From NCBI GenBank assembly GCA_965218725.1, contig CBDCLO010000002.1:1-64000 (forward strand): a stretch of 64,000 bases of DNA, in the 5' to 3' direction. Shown here piece after piece: positions 52,119 through 61,065 of this stretch. The notes under the pieces were generated by a model. It was not told the origin of the DNA and searched no databases. It saw only the letters and a list, made by a program, of their open reading frames with translations. This stretch comes from WTHC01 sp965218725 (GTDB lineage: Archaea > Thermoproteota > Nitrososphaeria > Nitrososphaerales > Nitrosopumilaceae). How positions within the stretch are numbered: position 1 is the first letter of the stretch; each line of letters opens with the position of its first letter. Both the position numbers and the translations under genes were made by a program.

Positions 52119-52675
52119 TTAGATCTATAATTATTTCAGGTCCACCAGCTGTTGGAAAAACTACGATGGCAGAAGGTTTAGCAAAAGAATTTAATTTACA
52201 ATATTTAAGCGGTGGTGATGCGCTAAAGGTGATTGCTAAGGAACGTGGGTTTAATTCAAATGGTAAAGATTGGTGGGATACCACAGATGGAATAAAATTT
52301 TTAAATCAGCGAAGAAAAAATTTTGAATTTGATAAGATTGTAGATAGCAAACTTAAACAATTTTTCTGTAGTGGTAATGTGGTGATTACTAGTTACACTC
52401 TTCCATGGTTAGTTAGTGGAGGTATAAAAATTTGGCTTTTGTGTTCATATAAAAATAGTGCTGAAAGAATGAAAATAAGAGATAACGTACCAATTGAAAA
52501 AGCATTAGAAATAGTTAAAAAACGATATAATGATAATAGATTACTGTACAAGAAACTATATAATATACAATTTGGTGACGATACTTCTATATTTGATAAA
52601 ATTATAAACACCAACTGTTTAAACTCATTTCAAGTTCTTGAAATTGCTAAATCTATAGTGCGTAAAATATTTTGA
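52115..52675 (+). CDS. cmk: Cytidylate kinase (archaeal type)
   Basis: Phosphorylates CMP/dCMP. P-loop S-G-P-P-A-V-G-K-T-T (about residues 9-18), YLSGGDALKVIAKERG, R-R-K-N-F-E-F-D-K-I-V-D and a late KKRYNDNRLLYKKLYNI helix match the family. The start is TTG overlapping the previous TGA stop as TTGA. The 186-residue length is normal. Confidence 0.9.
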   Translation: MIRSIIISGPPAVGKTTMAEGLAKEFNLQYLSGGDALKVIAKERGFNSNGKDWWDTTDGIKFLNQRRKNFEFDKIVDSKLKQFFCSGNVVITSYTLPWLVSGGIKIWLLCSYKNSAERMKIRDNVPIEKALEIVKKRYNDNRLLYKKLYNIQFGDDTSIFDKIINTNCLNSFQVLEIAKSIVRKIF

Positions 52676-53664
52676 AATTAAAACAATTGGAAAATCTGGT
52701 AGCTATTGACCAAAATATAACAAATTACGATTTTTCTAACAGCAAAATTACAATAAGTCGTCTGCTGAAATATGGTTTTATACTACTTGATAAACCTCCA
52801 AATAAAACTAGTCATGAAGTAGCTTCAAATATAAAAAAAATGTTGAACATTTCAAAAGCTGGTCATGTTGGTACATTAGACCCACTAGTTTCCGGTGTTC
52901 TTCCAGTTGGACTTAATAATGCAACTAAAGCATTGAACATTTTACATCTAGGTCCTAAGGAATATCACGCTATTGCAAGGATACATGCACACTTCTCACA
53001 AAAAAAACTAGAATCTTTATTAAAACAATTTTGTGGAAAAATATATCAGAAGCCTCCTCAACGTTCATCAGTTATGCGAAAAACAAGAATAAGAAATGTA
53101 TTTGAACTTGAGCTTGTTGAACAAAAAGAAAATTTGGTATTACTTCGAATATGTTGTGAAAGTGGAACTTACATAAGAAAATTAGTATACGATATTGGTG
53201 AAATACTAGGCAGTGGTGCTACCATGATAGAACTTAGACGCAATAGAATTCATCAATTCAACGAAAATAATTCTCACTTAGTAACCCTTCATGAACTAGC
53301 TTCATCATATGAGCGGTGTAAACAAAAAAATGACTATACAAAACTTGAAAGACTTATTATTCCAATAGAAATGGCACTGAGTGAGATAAAATCAGTGATT
53401 ATTAGAAACTCCGCTGTTGATGCTTTGTGCCACGGTGCACAACTTGCAATACCTGGGATTCTTAAAATTTCAACTAATCTTAAAAAAGGTGATTTAGTAG
53501 CAATTTATACCTTAAAAGGTGAAGTTGTTGCATTAGCAGAAACCGTCTTAAATGACCATGAAATAAAAAAATACAGTAAAGGTTATGCATTTAAGACAAA
53601 GAGAATCATAATGGAACCTGGTACATATGAAAAAAACTGGAATTCTAGCAAGTCTTCTAATTGA
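52672..53664 (+). CDS. cbf5: tRNA/rRNA pseudouridine synthase Cbf5 (TruB family, with PUA domain)
   Basis: Catalytic subunit of H/ACA RNPs and tRNA psi55 synthase. The catalytic motif G-H-V-G-T-L-D-P-L-V-S-G-V-L (about residues 64-77; Asp in the loop), LDKPPNKTSHEV, CCESGTYIRKLVYDIG and a C-terminal PUA domain (VDALCHGAQLAIPGIL, KGDLVAIYTLKGE) are seen. The length of 330 fits archaeal Cbf5. The start is TTG, overlapping the cmk stop (TTGA). Confidence 0.95.
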   Translation: MKLKQLENLVAIDQNITNYDFSNSKITISRLLKYGFILLDKPPNKTSHEVASNIKKMLNISKAGHVGTLDPLVSGVLPVGLNNATKALNILHLGPKEYHAIARIHAHFSQKKLESLLKQFCGKIYQKPPQRSSVMRKTRIRNVFELELVEQKENLVLLRICCESGTYIRKLVYDIGEILGSGATMIELRRNRIHQFNENNSHLVTLHELASSYERCKQKNDYTKLERLIIPIEMALSEIKSVIIRNSAVDALCHGAQLAIPGILKISTNLKKGDLVAIYTLKGEVVALAETVLNDHEIKKYSKGYAFKTKRIIMEPGTYEKNWNSSKSSN

Positions 53665-54104
53665 TCACTAGTTTAGTTATAAGTATTTGTGTAGGTGTTT
53701 TATCTGGTGCTATAGTTGGATTATTTTTTATAGATATTGAGAAGTCAGTTCAATTAGAATTTGTAGAGGGTATTTCACTATCAATTATCACTGAAAAAGT
53801 AAATTTTGTTTTAGGGGAAACAGTAATGATCAAGATAATTAATTCTGGAACTACACAATTGATATTTGATAATACTTCATACGGACTACAAATCACTAGT
53901 CTGAATGGAAAACTATTATATTCACCAGATTATATGAAAAAAAAACAGGTTCTTGAACCAAGAGACGAAAAAATGTTTGTATGGAACCAAATTAAAAATG
54001 ATGGTGAACTTATACTGCCTGGTAGATATAAAATAAGGTCTACAGCATTTGATAGTACTGAACATAAAATTACAAAATATATAGTTATTGATATAAATAA
54101 GTGA
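53661..54104 (+). CDS. Membrane-anchored hypothetical protein with beta-rich external domain
   Basis: A 147-residue protein I do not recognise by name. An N-terminal hydrophobic anchor (about residues 4-24) is followed by a beta-rich domain (L-S-I-I-T-E-K-V-N-F-V-L-G-E-T-V-M-I-K-I-I-N in pieces, then GELILPGRYKIRSTAFDS) that resembles BsuPI/Ig-like folds. It is likely displayed outside the membrane. TTG start overlapping the cbf5 TGA. Being last in a translation/export operon does not by itself indicate its role. Confidence 0.6.
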   Translation: MITSLVISICVGVLSGAIVGLFFIDIEKSVQLEFVEGISLSIITEKVNFVLGETVMIKIINSGTTQLIFDNTSYGLQITSLNGKLLYSPDYMKKKQVLEPRDEKMFVWNQIKNDGELILPGRYKIRSTAFDSTEHKITKYIVIDINK

Positions 54105-54164
54105 CTATTTGTAAATAATACAAATACTTATATTTTAAACATTTTTCTAAGAAAATGAAATTAT

Positions 54165-54259
54165 GTCGGGATCGCCTAGTCTGGAATGGCGCGCGCCTGG
54201 AAATTAACCATAAAGCGCGTGTTCTATAGAATACGGGAGTTCAAATCTCCCTCCCGACG
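54165..54259 (+). tRNA. tRNA-Ser (anticodon GGA) with an 11-nt intron
   Basis: Acceptor GTCGGGA/TCCCGAC with discriminator G, D stem GCC/GGC, anticodon stem CGCGC/GCGCG, long class II variable arm and T arm GGGAG-TTCAAAT-CTCCC. The anticodon loop reads C-T-G-G-A-A, then intron 54203-54213, then A. T-G-G of the loop pairs with C-C-A in the intron and A-rich 3-nt bulges flank it, a relaxed bulge-helix-bulge at position 37/38. A T-run (54262-54267) follows and could terminate. Confidence 0.93.
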
Positions 54260-54290
54260 CATTTTTTAAATTTGTAGAACTAGTATATTT

Positions 54291-55580
54291 ATGACAAAAT
54301 ATGACGTAGCTATTATTGGAGGGGGAATACTTGGTACCACAATATCATATTGGTTATCTGCACTAACAAATCTTAAAATTTGTGTAATAGATAAAGAAAG
54401 ACATGTATCTATGCATGCGAGTGGTAGAAATACTGGAGTTGTGCATTCACCATTTTATATAGATCCAAAAAAAAAAAAACAACTCGCTAAATTTGCATTA
54501 ATATCTCATGATCTATGGAAGACATTAGCTAATAAAAATAATATACCGTGGTTAGAAGTTGGTACAATTAAGGTTAGTATTAATGAACAGCAACATAAAA
54601 CATTGGAAAAGTACATTGAGTGGGGAATAGAAAATGGTATACATGAATCTAAACTACAGCTACTTAATTCTAAACAAATATCTAAAAAAGAACAAAATGT
54701 ACACTGCTACTCTGGAATTTATTGCAAAAGAGATGTTTCAACTGATTATGGATTACTTACAAGAACAGTACAAAAATATTCAGAAAAATGTGGAACTAAA
54801 TTCATATTCACTCGTAATGTAAAAAATATAGTAAACAAGTCAGAATATGCACAACTAATATTTTCTAATAATTACAATATAACTGCAAATTTTGTAATAA
54901 ACTGTTCTGGTAGTAATTCACTAACAGTAGCTAAAAAATTTGGAGTTGCCGATAAATATTCAGCATTGCATTTTCGTGGAGAGTACTGGATTGCAGAAAA
55001 ACCATATGATAACTTAGTAAATACAAACATCTATTCAGTAGCAAAATTTAGTGATTACCCTTTCTTAGATCCGCATTGGATTAAAAGATCAGATGGCACT
55101 ACCGTAGTAGGACCAAATGCAATACCAGTCCTCACATCAGAGACTTATAATGGTTATATTAATAATTACAATGACTTGATCCATGAATTACCTAGATTAC
55201 TAAACAAAAATACTATTAAACTTATTTTCAGTTCAGATTTTTTATCACTGATCTCAAATGAATTAATTAGTTCAATTTCAAAAACTGTGATGATAAATAG
55301 AATAAAACAATTTATTCCATCAATAGGACCACGCCACTTTATTAAACGTGGTGTATCTGGAATACGGACACCAATAATTGACACCAACGGGAAATTTGTG
55401 AAAAATATATTAGAACTTTATGGTGACAATTCATTACATATACTTAATTATAATTCTCCTGGTGCAACTGGTGCTCCAGCATATTCAGCATCGATTATAC
55501 AAAAATTATATAAACGTGGTTTTTTAAATATTAAAAGAATTAAAAATACAATTTGGAACTATGACAATATAATAAACTAG
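54291..55580 (+). CDS. lhgO: L-2-hydroxyglutarate oxidase-like FAD-dependent oxidoreductase
   Basis: DAO-type flavoprotein, 429 residues. FAD Rossmann motif A-I-I-G-G-G-I-L-G-T-T-I (about residues 7-18), then the LhgO-like ASGRNTGVVHSPFYIDP, the middle G-S-N-S-L-T-V-A-K-K-F-G, FRGEYW, L-D-P-H-W and the C-terminal NYNSPGATGAPAYS. The family oxidises L-2-hydroxyglutarate to 2-oxoglutarate. The next genes encode a 2-oxoacid:ferredoxin oxidoreductase, which may share that product. Promoter-like TTTTTAAATTT lies 19-29 nt upstream. Confidence 0.88.
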   Translation: MTKYDVAIIGGGILGTTISYWLSALTNLKICVIDKERHVSMHASGRNTGVVHSPFYIDPKKKKQLAKFALISHDLWKTLANKNNIPWLEVGTIKVSINEQQHKTLEKYIEWGIENGIHESKLQLLNSKQISKKEQNVHCYSGIYCKRDVSTDYGLLTRTVQKYSEKCGTKFIFTRNVKNIVNKSEYAQLIFSNNYNITANFVINCSGSNSLTVAKKFGVADKYSALHFRGEYWIAEKPYDNLVNTNIYSVAKFSDYPFLDPHWIKRSDGTTVVGPNAIPVLTSETYNGYINNYNDLIHELPRLLNKNTIKLIFSSDFLSLISNELISSISKTVMINRIKQFIPSIGPRHFIKRGVSGIRTPIIDTNGKFVKNILELYGDNSLHILNYNSPGATGAPAYSASIIQKLYKRGFLNIKRIKNTIWNYDNIIN

Positions 55581-55744
55581 AGATTTAAGTTAATGTAGAT
55601 AGAATTGGTTCATTAATTGATAATTATTACTATTGAATAATACATTTTAATAGTATTTTTTTTCTGTTATGCAAAAATTAATTGATTGTAATATATTTTA
55701 TGCGTAATTATAATTATATTGATATCATCATTATCTAACAACAT

Positions 55745-57646
55745 ATGAAATTTATAGACTGTACATGGCTAATTGGTGGACCACAGGGAAGTGGAGTTGA
55801 AACAGCTGCTAGCATTTTTTCGCGTGTGTGTGCTGCTGCAGGTTATAATATATTTGGAAAAAGAGAATATTATTCAAACATAAAAGGTGAACATAGCTAT
55901 TATGAAGTTAGATTTTCTAATAATAAAATACATTCTGGAGTTAGTTACATCACACTTATGATTGGTTTTGATGCTGAAACTATTATTAAACATACAGATG
56001 ACGTAATAAATAATGGAGTTATTATATATGATACAAGTACACTTAATGCTAATATCAGCGAAATTAATACATTAGGTAGTTTTTTTAATAATACACCAAA
56101 AAAACACCCGGCATCTACAAATAAAAAATTCTCAATTCAAAATATTTTAGAAACAGCTCAGGACAGACATGTTTTATTGTATCCTGTACGATTTAATGAT
56201 TTAGTAGTAGATTCATTAAAAAAAGTAGATTATGAAATACAGAATACATTTAGATTATTTACCATAATTGGAGTATCATTATCATTAGGGTATATGAGAA
56301 TTCCATTGAATATTCTTCTAGAATCAATATCTCATATTTTTTCAAAAAAGTTATCCATTGTTAAATATAACAAGAAGATATCTAAGTATGCATATGAATA
56401 TGCAGTTTCAAATTTTAAAATAAGTAGCAAATTTGTCAATACAAATAAAAAAGTTAATAATATACTAATACGTGGATACGAAAGCATCGCCTTAGGTAAA
56501 ATACTAGCTGGATGTAGATTTCAATCATATTATCCTATATCTCCAGCTACAGATGAATGTGAATATTTGGAATCTAATAAATTTCTAAATAAAAATAAAT
56601 CTGGTGCAATTGTAGTTATACAATCTGAAGATGAAATTTCTGCTATCTGTATGGCTATCGGAAGTTCATTGACTGGTACACGTTCATCTACCTCTACATC
56701 TGGTCCAGGATTTTCTTTAATGGTTGAATCTCTTGGATGGGCTGGTATAAATGAAATTCCTATTGTAATTACCTTATACCAAAGAGGTGGTCCTTCTACT
56801 GGACTACCTACAAGAAGTGGACAAGAAGATTTATTATTTGTAATTAATGCTGGACATGGAGAATTCCCACGAATTGTTTATGCATCTGGAGATGTAGAAG
56901 AGAGTTTCTATGATGTAGGTCACTGCTTTAATTTTGCAGAAATATATCAAGTACCAGTTATCCATATGGTTGATAAATTTATTGCAAGTTCCATAATTAC
57001 ATGTAATAATTTTAATATAGATAAAATAAAAATAGATAGAGGAAAGTTGCTTGAAAAAATAGAAGGTGGTACTTATAAAAGATTTGCAATTACTGATGAT
57101 GGAATATCTCCTAGATCAAAACTTGGTATTAGAAATGGAATATTCTGGAATACTGGTGACGAAAGAGATGAATATGGTCATATTACGGAAGATCCAATTT
57201 ATAGAATTAAAATGACAAATAAACGGATTTCTCGATTAAATTATATACTAAAAACCATGCCCACATCTAAACAAGCTATATCTTACGCTGTACATAAATA
57301 TTGTATAATAAGTTGGGGTTCTACAAAAGGACCAATAATAGATGCAATTGAAATGCTAAAAAAAAAAAACATCTTCATAGGTTTTATACAAATTAAATTA
57401 TTACATCCATTCCCAACAAAATACATTGAATCATTAGTTAAAGACGTGAAAGTAATAATAGATATAGAGGCAAATAAAACACATCAACTTGGAAATTTAT
57501 TCAAACAAAATTTACGTAGGGAAATAAACTACTATATTTTAAAATATACTGGTAGACCTATAACATGTAACGAAATTTATGATTCTATAAAAAATATATT
57601 AGAAAACAAAGCAAAAAAGGAAATGATTTTAACATATGGCAAGTAA
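55745..57646 (+). CDS. korA: 2-oxoacid:ferredoxin oxidoreductase, fused gamma-alpha subunit
   Basis: Oxidatively decarboxylates (or reductively carboxylates) 2-oxoacids with ferredoxin. The N-terminal gamma domain (W-L-I-G-G-P-Q-G-S-G-V-E-T-A) is fused to an alpha domain containing Y-P-I-S-P-A-T-D-E (about residues 263-271; the YPITP-like loop of this family), STSGPGFSLMVESLGWAG and GGPSTGLPTRSGQEDL. The 633 residues match the two-subunit Sulfolobus-type enzyme, which has broad specificity. 2-oxoglutarate, pyruvate or both are possible. Its 3' end overlaps korB by 11 nt. Confidence 0.92.
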   Translation: MKFIDCTWLIGGPQGSGVETAASIFSRVCAAAGYNIFGKREYYSNIKGEHSYYEVRFSNNKIHSGVSYITLMIGFDAETIIKHTDDVINNGVIIYDTSTLNANISEINTLGSFFNNTPKKHPASTNKKFSIQNILETAQDRHVLLYPVRFNDLVVDSLKKVDYEIQNTFRLFTIIGVSLSLGYMRIPLNILLESISHIFSKKLSIVKYNKKISKYAYEYAVSNFKISSKFVNTNKKVNNILIRGYESIALGKILAGCRFQSYYPISPATDECEYLESNKFLNKNKSGAIVVIQSEDEISAICMAIGSSLTGTRSSTSTSGPGFSLMVESLGWAGINEIPIVITLYQRGGPSTGLPTRSGQEDLLFVINAGHGEFPRIVYASGDVEESFYDVGHCFNFAEIYQVPVIHMVDKFIASSIITCNNFNIDKIKIDRGKLLEKIEGGTYKRFAITDDGISPRSKLGIRNGIFWNTGDERDEYGHITEDPIYRIKMTNKRISRLNYILKTMPTSKQAISYAVHKYCIISWGSTKGPIIDAIEMLKKKNIFIGFIQIKLLHPFPTKYIESLVKDVKVIIDIEANKTHQLGNLFKQNLRREINYYILKYTGRPITCNEIYDSIKNILENKAKKEMILTYGK

Positions 57647-58565
57647 CATATCTGACTATAAAACCAATTTTCATAATGATTGGTGTCCTGGGTGTGGGGA
57701 TTTTGGAATATTAAATGCAATACAAATGGCGTTATATGAACTAAAAATACCTAACTACAAAACAGTTATTTTTTCAGGAATAGGATGTTCAGGTAAAACA
57801 CCGCATTTTATTAATACATATGGGATACACACACTACATGGAAGAGTACTGCCTTTTGCACAAGGAGCAAAAATATCAAATCCAGACATTACAGTGATAG
57901 CAGTAGCAGGTGATGGAGACGGTTTAGGAATAGGTGCAGGACATTTAGTTGCTGCTGGAAGAAGAAACGTGGATATGACATACATAATTTTCAATAATGG
58001 TGTGTATGGTTTAACAAAAGGACAAGCATCACCAACATTTAAAATAGGAAAAAAAACTAAAAGTTCTACATTACCAAATATTAATTCAGGGGTTAATCCA
58101 ATTTTACTTGCAATAACAAGTGGTTTTACATTCGTTGCACGTGGATATGCATTTGATATAGCACATCTTAAAAATTTAATAATTTCTTCAATTTCACATC
58201 GAGGGTCATCATTTTTGGATGTAATCCAACCATGTCCAACTTATAATGATATAAATACTAACAACCAAAACAAAAAATACGGTGACTATATACCAGCATT
58301 TTATAAATTGGAAGAATCTGATTATGATCCATTAATTAACACTAGTCAAGCTAATACAGACTCAAAACTATCACTAATATTAATGAAATCACTGGAATGC
58401 GGTGATAGAGTACCTATTGGAATTTTTTATAAGAATGAAATGATAACTTCTTATGACGAAAGATTGAATCAAGTATTTTCAAATTATAGTAAAAATCCAC
58501 CTGCACATCAAAAAATTTCTAATAGTAAATTATTAAGAACTATTTATAACAAACTTGACGTCTAA
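57636..58565 (+). CDS. korB: 2-oxoacid:ferredoxin oxidoreductase, beta subunit
   Basis: Thiamine diphosphate and Fe-S subunit, 309 residues. C-P-G-C-G-D-F-G (Cys 17 and 20) and G-I-G-C-S-G-K supply cluster cysteines; VAVAGDGDGLGIGAGH and FNNGVYGLTKGQASPT form the ThDP/Mg site. Followed by a gap holding only a decayed gene, so the operon appears to be korA-korB. Confidence 0.93.
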   Translation: MASNISDYKTNFHNDWCPGCGDFGILNAIQMALYELKIPNYKTVIFSGIGCSGKTPHFINTYGIHTLHGRVLPFAQGAKISNPDITVIAVAGDGDGLGIGAGHLVAAGRRNVDMTYIIFNNGVYGLTKGQASPTFKIGKKTKSSTLPNINSGVNPILLAITSGFTFVARGYAFDIAHLKNLIISSISHRGSSFLDVIQPCPTYNDINTNNQNKKYGDYIPAFYKLEESDYDPLINTSQANTDSKLSLILMKSLECGDRVPIGIFYKNEMITSYDERLNQVFSNYSKNPPAHQKISNSKLLRTIYNKLDV

Positions 58566-58682
58566 CAGTATTTTTAGTATAATAAGTTATTAGATAGTTA
58601 ACTAAAAATGTATTAATTGAATTTAGTAGATATTAATAAAGTATTTTGCAGATCAATAATTAAATGTTATTTTGAGCCTTAG

Positions 58683-59048
58683 CTTATTTGCTTAGATTTT
58701 AAAAAATCTAGTGTTAAGCATCTTGTAATAGATGATTATGGATTAATGCAGTCTCATGTATTGCATATATTTTTTGATGTGAATACAGGTTTTGATTATC
58801 CTGATGGTGATGAATGGTTTATAGGCGAATTATTTTTCATGTATGAGATAAAAATACCTGATACTATGAAAGGATACAGCTACTTTACAACAATTAATGG
58901 AGATGGGAAAAATTTTTGGTATTATCATGAATTGATTAGATATAAATACTGAAAATCAAAAAAACTTGAAGATGCATTAAAATTCTTGGAAACAACATAT
59001 AACTATCTCTATACTTTAGTTGAACCATTAGAAGAATACATCAAATAA
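58683..59048 (+). pseudogene. Decayed small gene interrupted by an in-frame TGA
   Basis: One reading frame is coherent from about 58683 to a TAA at 59046-59048 except for a single TGA at 58950. It begins without an ATG, GTG or TTG until the internal ATG at 58746; upstream codons (V-K-H-L-V-I-D-D-Y-G-L) look protein-like. After the TGA the frame continues K-S-K-K-L-E-D-A-L-K-F-L-E, then VEPLEEYIK. The product would be a soluble protein of about 100-120 residues with an aromatic, acidic N-half and helical C-half. No family recognised. Its end overlaps the convergent gene by 8 nt. A sequencing error at the TGA is an alternative. Confidence 0.55.
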
Positions 59049-59580
59049 CAGATTTCCAAATATTATCAATAAAAACCAATCTCTTTTTATATAGTGTAAT
59101 AATATTTGGTACCCAACGCATTTTATCAACATTAAATGTATAAAATATTTTTGTAATGTCATGAGGTAATTTTTTTACTTCTAGATGATATGGTAGCAGC
59201 TCTATTACAAAACTGATCTTCTCTACAGCTGTATTAAAATTGTGTTTGTTTTTAGCATCTACAATAAATCTAATTTTATATGGACTTGTGAAACCAAGAA
59301 CTATTTTGATATAACTACTGTTACCTCTTCTTCTTTTAATTTCTTTAAATATTGATTTAATTCCATCCCATCTACCAAAACCTAACCAATTAAAAAATTT
59401 CTCGTTAAATGGAAGTGGAATTGATATATCTAATATACTTGAAAAATTATTATCTGTCTGATTAATTTGTGTCATTTTAATTTGAAATCTCCAATTTAAT
59501 AATTCATATATGACTTCTAGTTCCCATGGTGAGATCCCATAATGGGATAAATTTAATATAAATATTTTTTTGTCAGTCAT
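59041..59580 (-). CDS. Hypothetical protein
   Basis: A 179-residue soluble protein I do not recognise. It alternates strands and basic helices (IFKEIKRRRGNSSYIKIVLGF, then K-I-R-F-I-V-D-A-K-N-K-H) and has several Trp residues (GISPWELEVIYELLNW, L-G-F-G-R-W-D-G). No transmembrane segment or catalytic motif is evident. It is followed on the same strand by nothing and preceded by another unknown gene. Confidence 0.6.
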   Translation of the reverse strand: MTDKKIFILNLSHYGISPWELEVIYELLNWRFQIKMTQINQTDNNFSSILDISIPLPFNEKFFNWLGFGRWDGIKSIFKEIKRRRGNSSYIKIVLGFTSPYKIRFIVDAKNKHNFNTAVEKISFVIELLPYHLEVKKLPHDITKIFYTFNVDKMRWVPNIITLYKKRLVFIDNIWKSVI

Positions 59581-59654
59581 TAATATTTTTTATTATTTAT
59601 GGACAATATATCACAAAAGTAATTATAACACAAAGATTACTAACAAGTTATTAG

Positions 59655-60224
59655 TTAAACAGTTTGTACATACTTCCAAAGATAAAACACACTAACAGTT
59701 CCTATTACAAACAACATTGGTTTCCACGCAAAAGCCGGTATTTGTGAATTAAGTTTTACTTTGTAATCATCCAACACCATGTTTACATATTTTCTTATTC
59801 TGTCATTCCAGATTCTGTAGTCGATTTTATATTTTTTCATTAATTCTTCTATTTCATATATTACAGGTGTTCTTTGACAAAAAAGATGTTGTAAATAATC
59901 TCTTGACACTTCAACTTCTGCTTGTATAGCTATTATACCTTTTTTCATATTTACTAGTCTTACATGTAATTCCCAAGGTTTCTTGAGTTTTAATGAAAGT
60001 CCATGCCCTATTTGTGATGGTTTTCTGTGTTCAAGCTTTATTTTTGTAAAACCCTCCTTAAAAAATATCTTTAGTAAATCATCTAAATTTTTTTTTACAA
60101 CTATTGTGAGTTGTTCTACGCCACTTTTTGTATCAGCATGTATTTTTTCTATTACACCATTTGGTAAATATACCGTTCTAGGATACTTTGTAAGATATTC
60201 CAATGCGATTATACACACCAACAC
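59655..60224 (-). CDS. Hypothetical protein with C-terminal membrane helix
   Basis: A 189-residue protein I do not recognise. A mostly soluble part with VEQLTIVVKKNLDDLL and PWELHVRLVNMKKGIIAIQAEVEVSRDYLQHL (in pieces) precedes a single hydrophobic helix near the C-terminus (MLFVIGTVSVFYLWKYV), so it could be tail-anchored facing the cytoplasm. It lies 11 nt downstream of cofE and may be co-transcribed with it. Confidence 0.65.
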   Translation of the reverse strand: MLVCIIALEYLTKYPRTVYLPNGVIEKIHADTKSGVEQLTIVVKKNLDDLLKIFFKEGFTKIKLEHRKPSQIGHGLSLKLKKPWELHVRLVNMKKGIIAIQAEVEVSRDYLQHLFCQRTPVIYEIEELMKKYKIDYRIWNDRIRKYVNMVLDDYKVKLNSQIPAFAWKPMLFVIGTVSVFYLWKYVQTV

Positions 60225-60235
60225 GTAAATTTATG

Positions 60236-61015
60236 TTAAACGATGATCTTTGAATTAATCAAACCTCTAATGTATATACATTGCTTGGATGAAATATTCA
60301 TCTCACGTGGTCCAATTTTTCTATCAGTTAATTCTATATTTGAATTCCTTATGATTACCATTGGTATTAAATCTGAACCCTCACCCATTAATTGATTAGA
60401 AATAGAAGCTAAGTTATCAGCTGTTGCTTGGATTGTAACCTTTAGTAAATTTCCGTTTAAGTCATTTTCTGCTCTTCTATCTAGAACTGGATTTATTCCA
60501 GAACAAGCAAGTGCTGTACCTGTAGTACCTATTCGTGATGGAATTAGTCTACTATCTGTAATGATAACACCTACATGTACCAAAAATTCTAAAAAAAATT
60601 TTCTTTTTAATTGTTCTGCAATTAAAAATGGTTTATATGGATATAATACAACATTTCCTTTTTTTATATTAGATTTATCTATCCCAGAATTAGGAGCTAA
60701 AACATTATTTGATAATGTGATTATATATCCAAATACACCACCATAAATAGTATCAGCTTCACGAAGTATTATTTCTGCAATTTTTGGTTCTATCATGAAT
60801 CTTCTTGATAGATTATACCCTTCATGTGACACATTAACACAGCTAAGATCTAGTATACGTCCCTGAGAATTTGAAATATATTTGCTAGAAATCATTATTA
60901 TGTCGCCATTTTTAACTCTACACTTATTTTGATATATTGAATTTATCATTTCATTAAAAAGATTAAACTTACCACTCTGTTTCACTGTTTTCAATTTAAA
61001 TATATTTAAGCACAA
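60236..61015 (-). CDS. cofE: Coenzyme F420:L-glutamate ligase
   Basis: GTP-dependent ligase adding glutamates to F420-0. Family motifs: M-I-S-S-K-Y-I-S-N-S-Q-G, GGVFGYIITLSNNVLAPNSGID (in parts), VGVIITDSRLIPSRIGTTGTAL, VLDRRAENDLNGN and QATADNLASI, LMGEGSD. The 259-residue length is normal. Other F420 genes (cofC, D, G, H) are not in the window. It is divergent from the leuC-like gene. Confidence 0.93.
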   Translation of the reverse strand: MCLNIFKLKTVKQSGKFNLFNEMINSIYQNKCRVKNGDIIMISSKYISNSQGRILDLSCVNVSHEGYNLSRRFMIEPKIAEIILREADTIYGGVFGYIITLSNNVLAPNSGIDKSNIKKGNVVLYPYKPFLIAEQLKRKFFLEFLVHVGVIITDSRLIPSRIGTTGTALACSGINPVLDRRAENDLNGNLLKVTIQATADNLASISNQLMGEGSDLIPMVIIRNSNIELTDRKIGPREMNISSKQCIYIRGLINSKIIV

Positions 61016-61034
61016 TATGATTTCATGTTGAAAG

Positions 61035-61043
61035 CTTTTAATC
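61035..61043 (+). promoter_or_regulatory. TATA box of the first leuC-leuD pair
   Basis: CTTTTAATC, 23-31 nt before the ATG at 61066; weak but correctly placed. Confidence 0.3.
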
Positions 61044-61065
61044 TAAAAAATGTTTTGATTATAAT

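Noticed and set aside
58950..58952. TGA as selenocysteine
   Set aside because: Selenocysteine use is not known in Thaumarchaeota, no SECIS-like hairpin is obvious, and the frame also lacks a proper start upstream.
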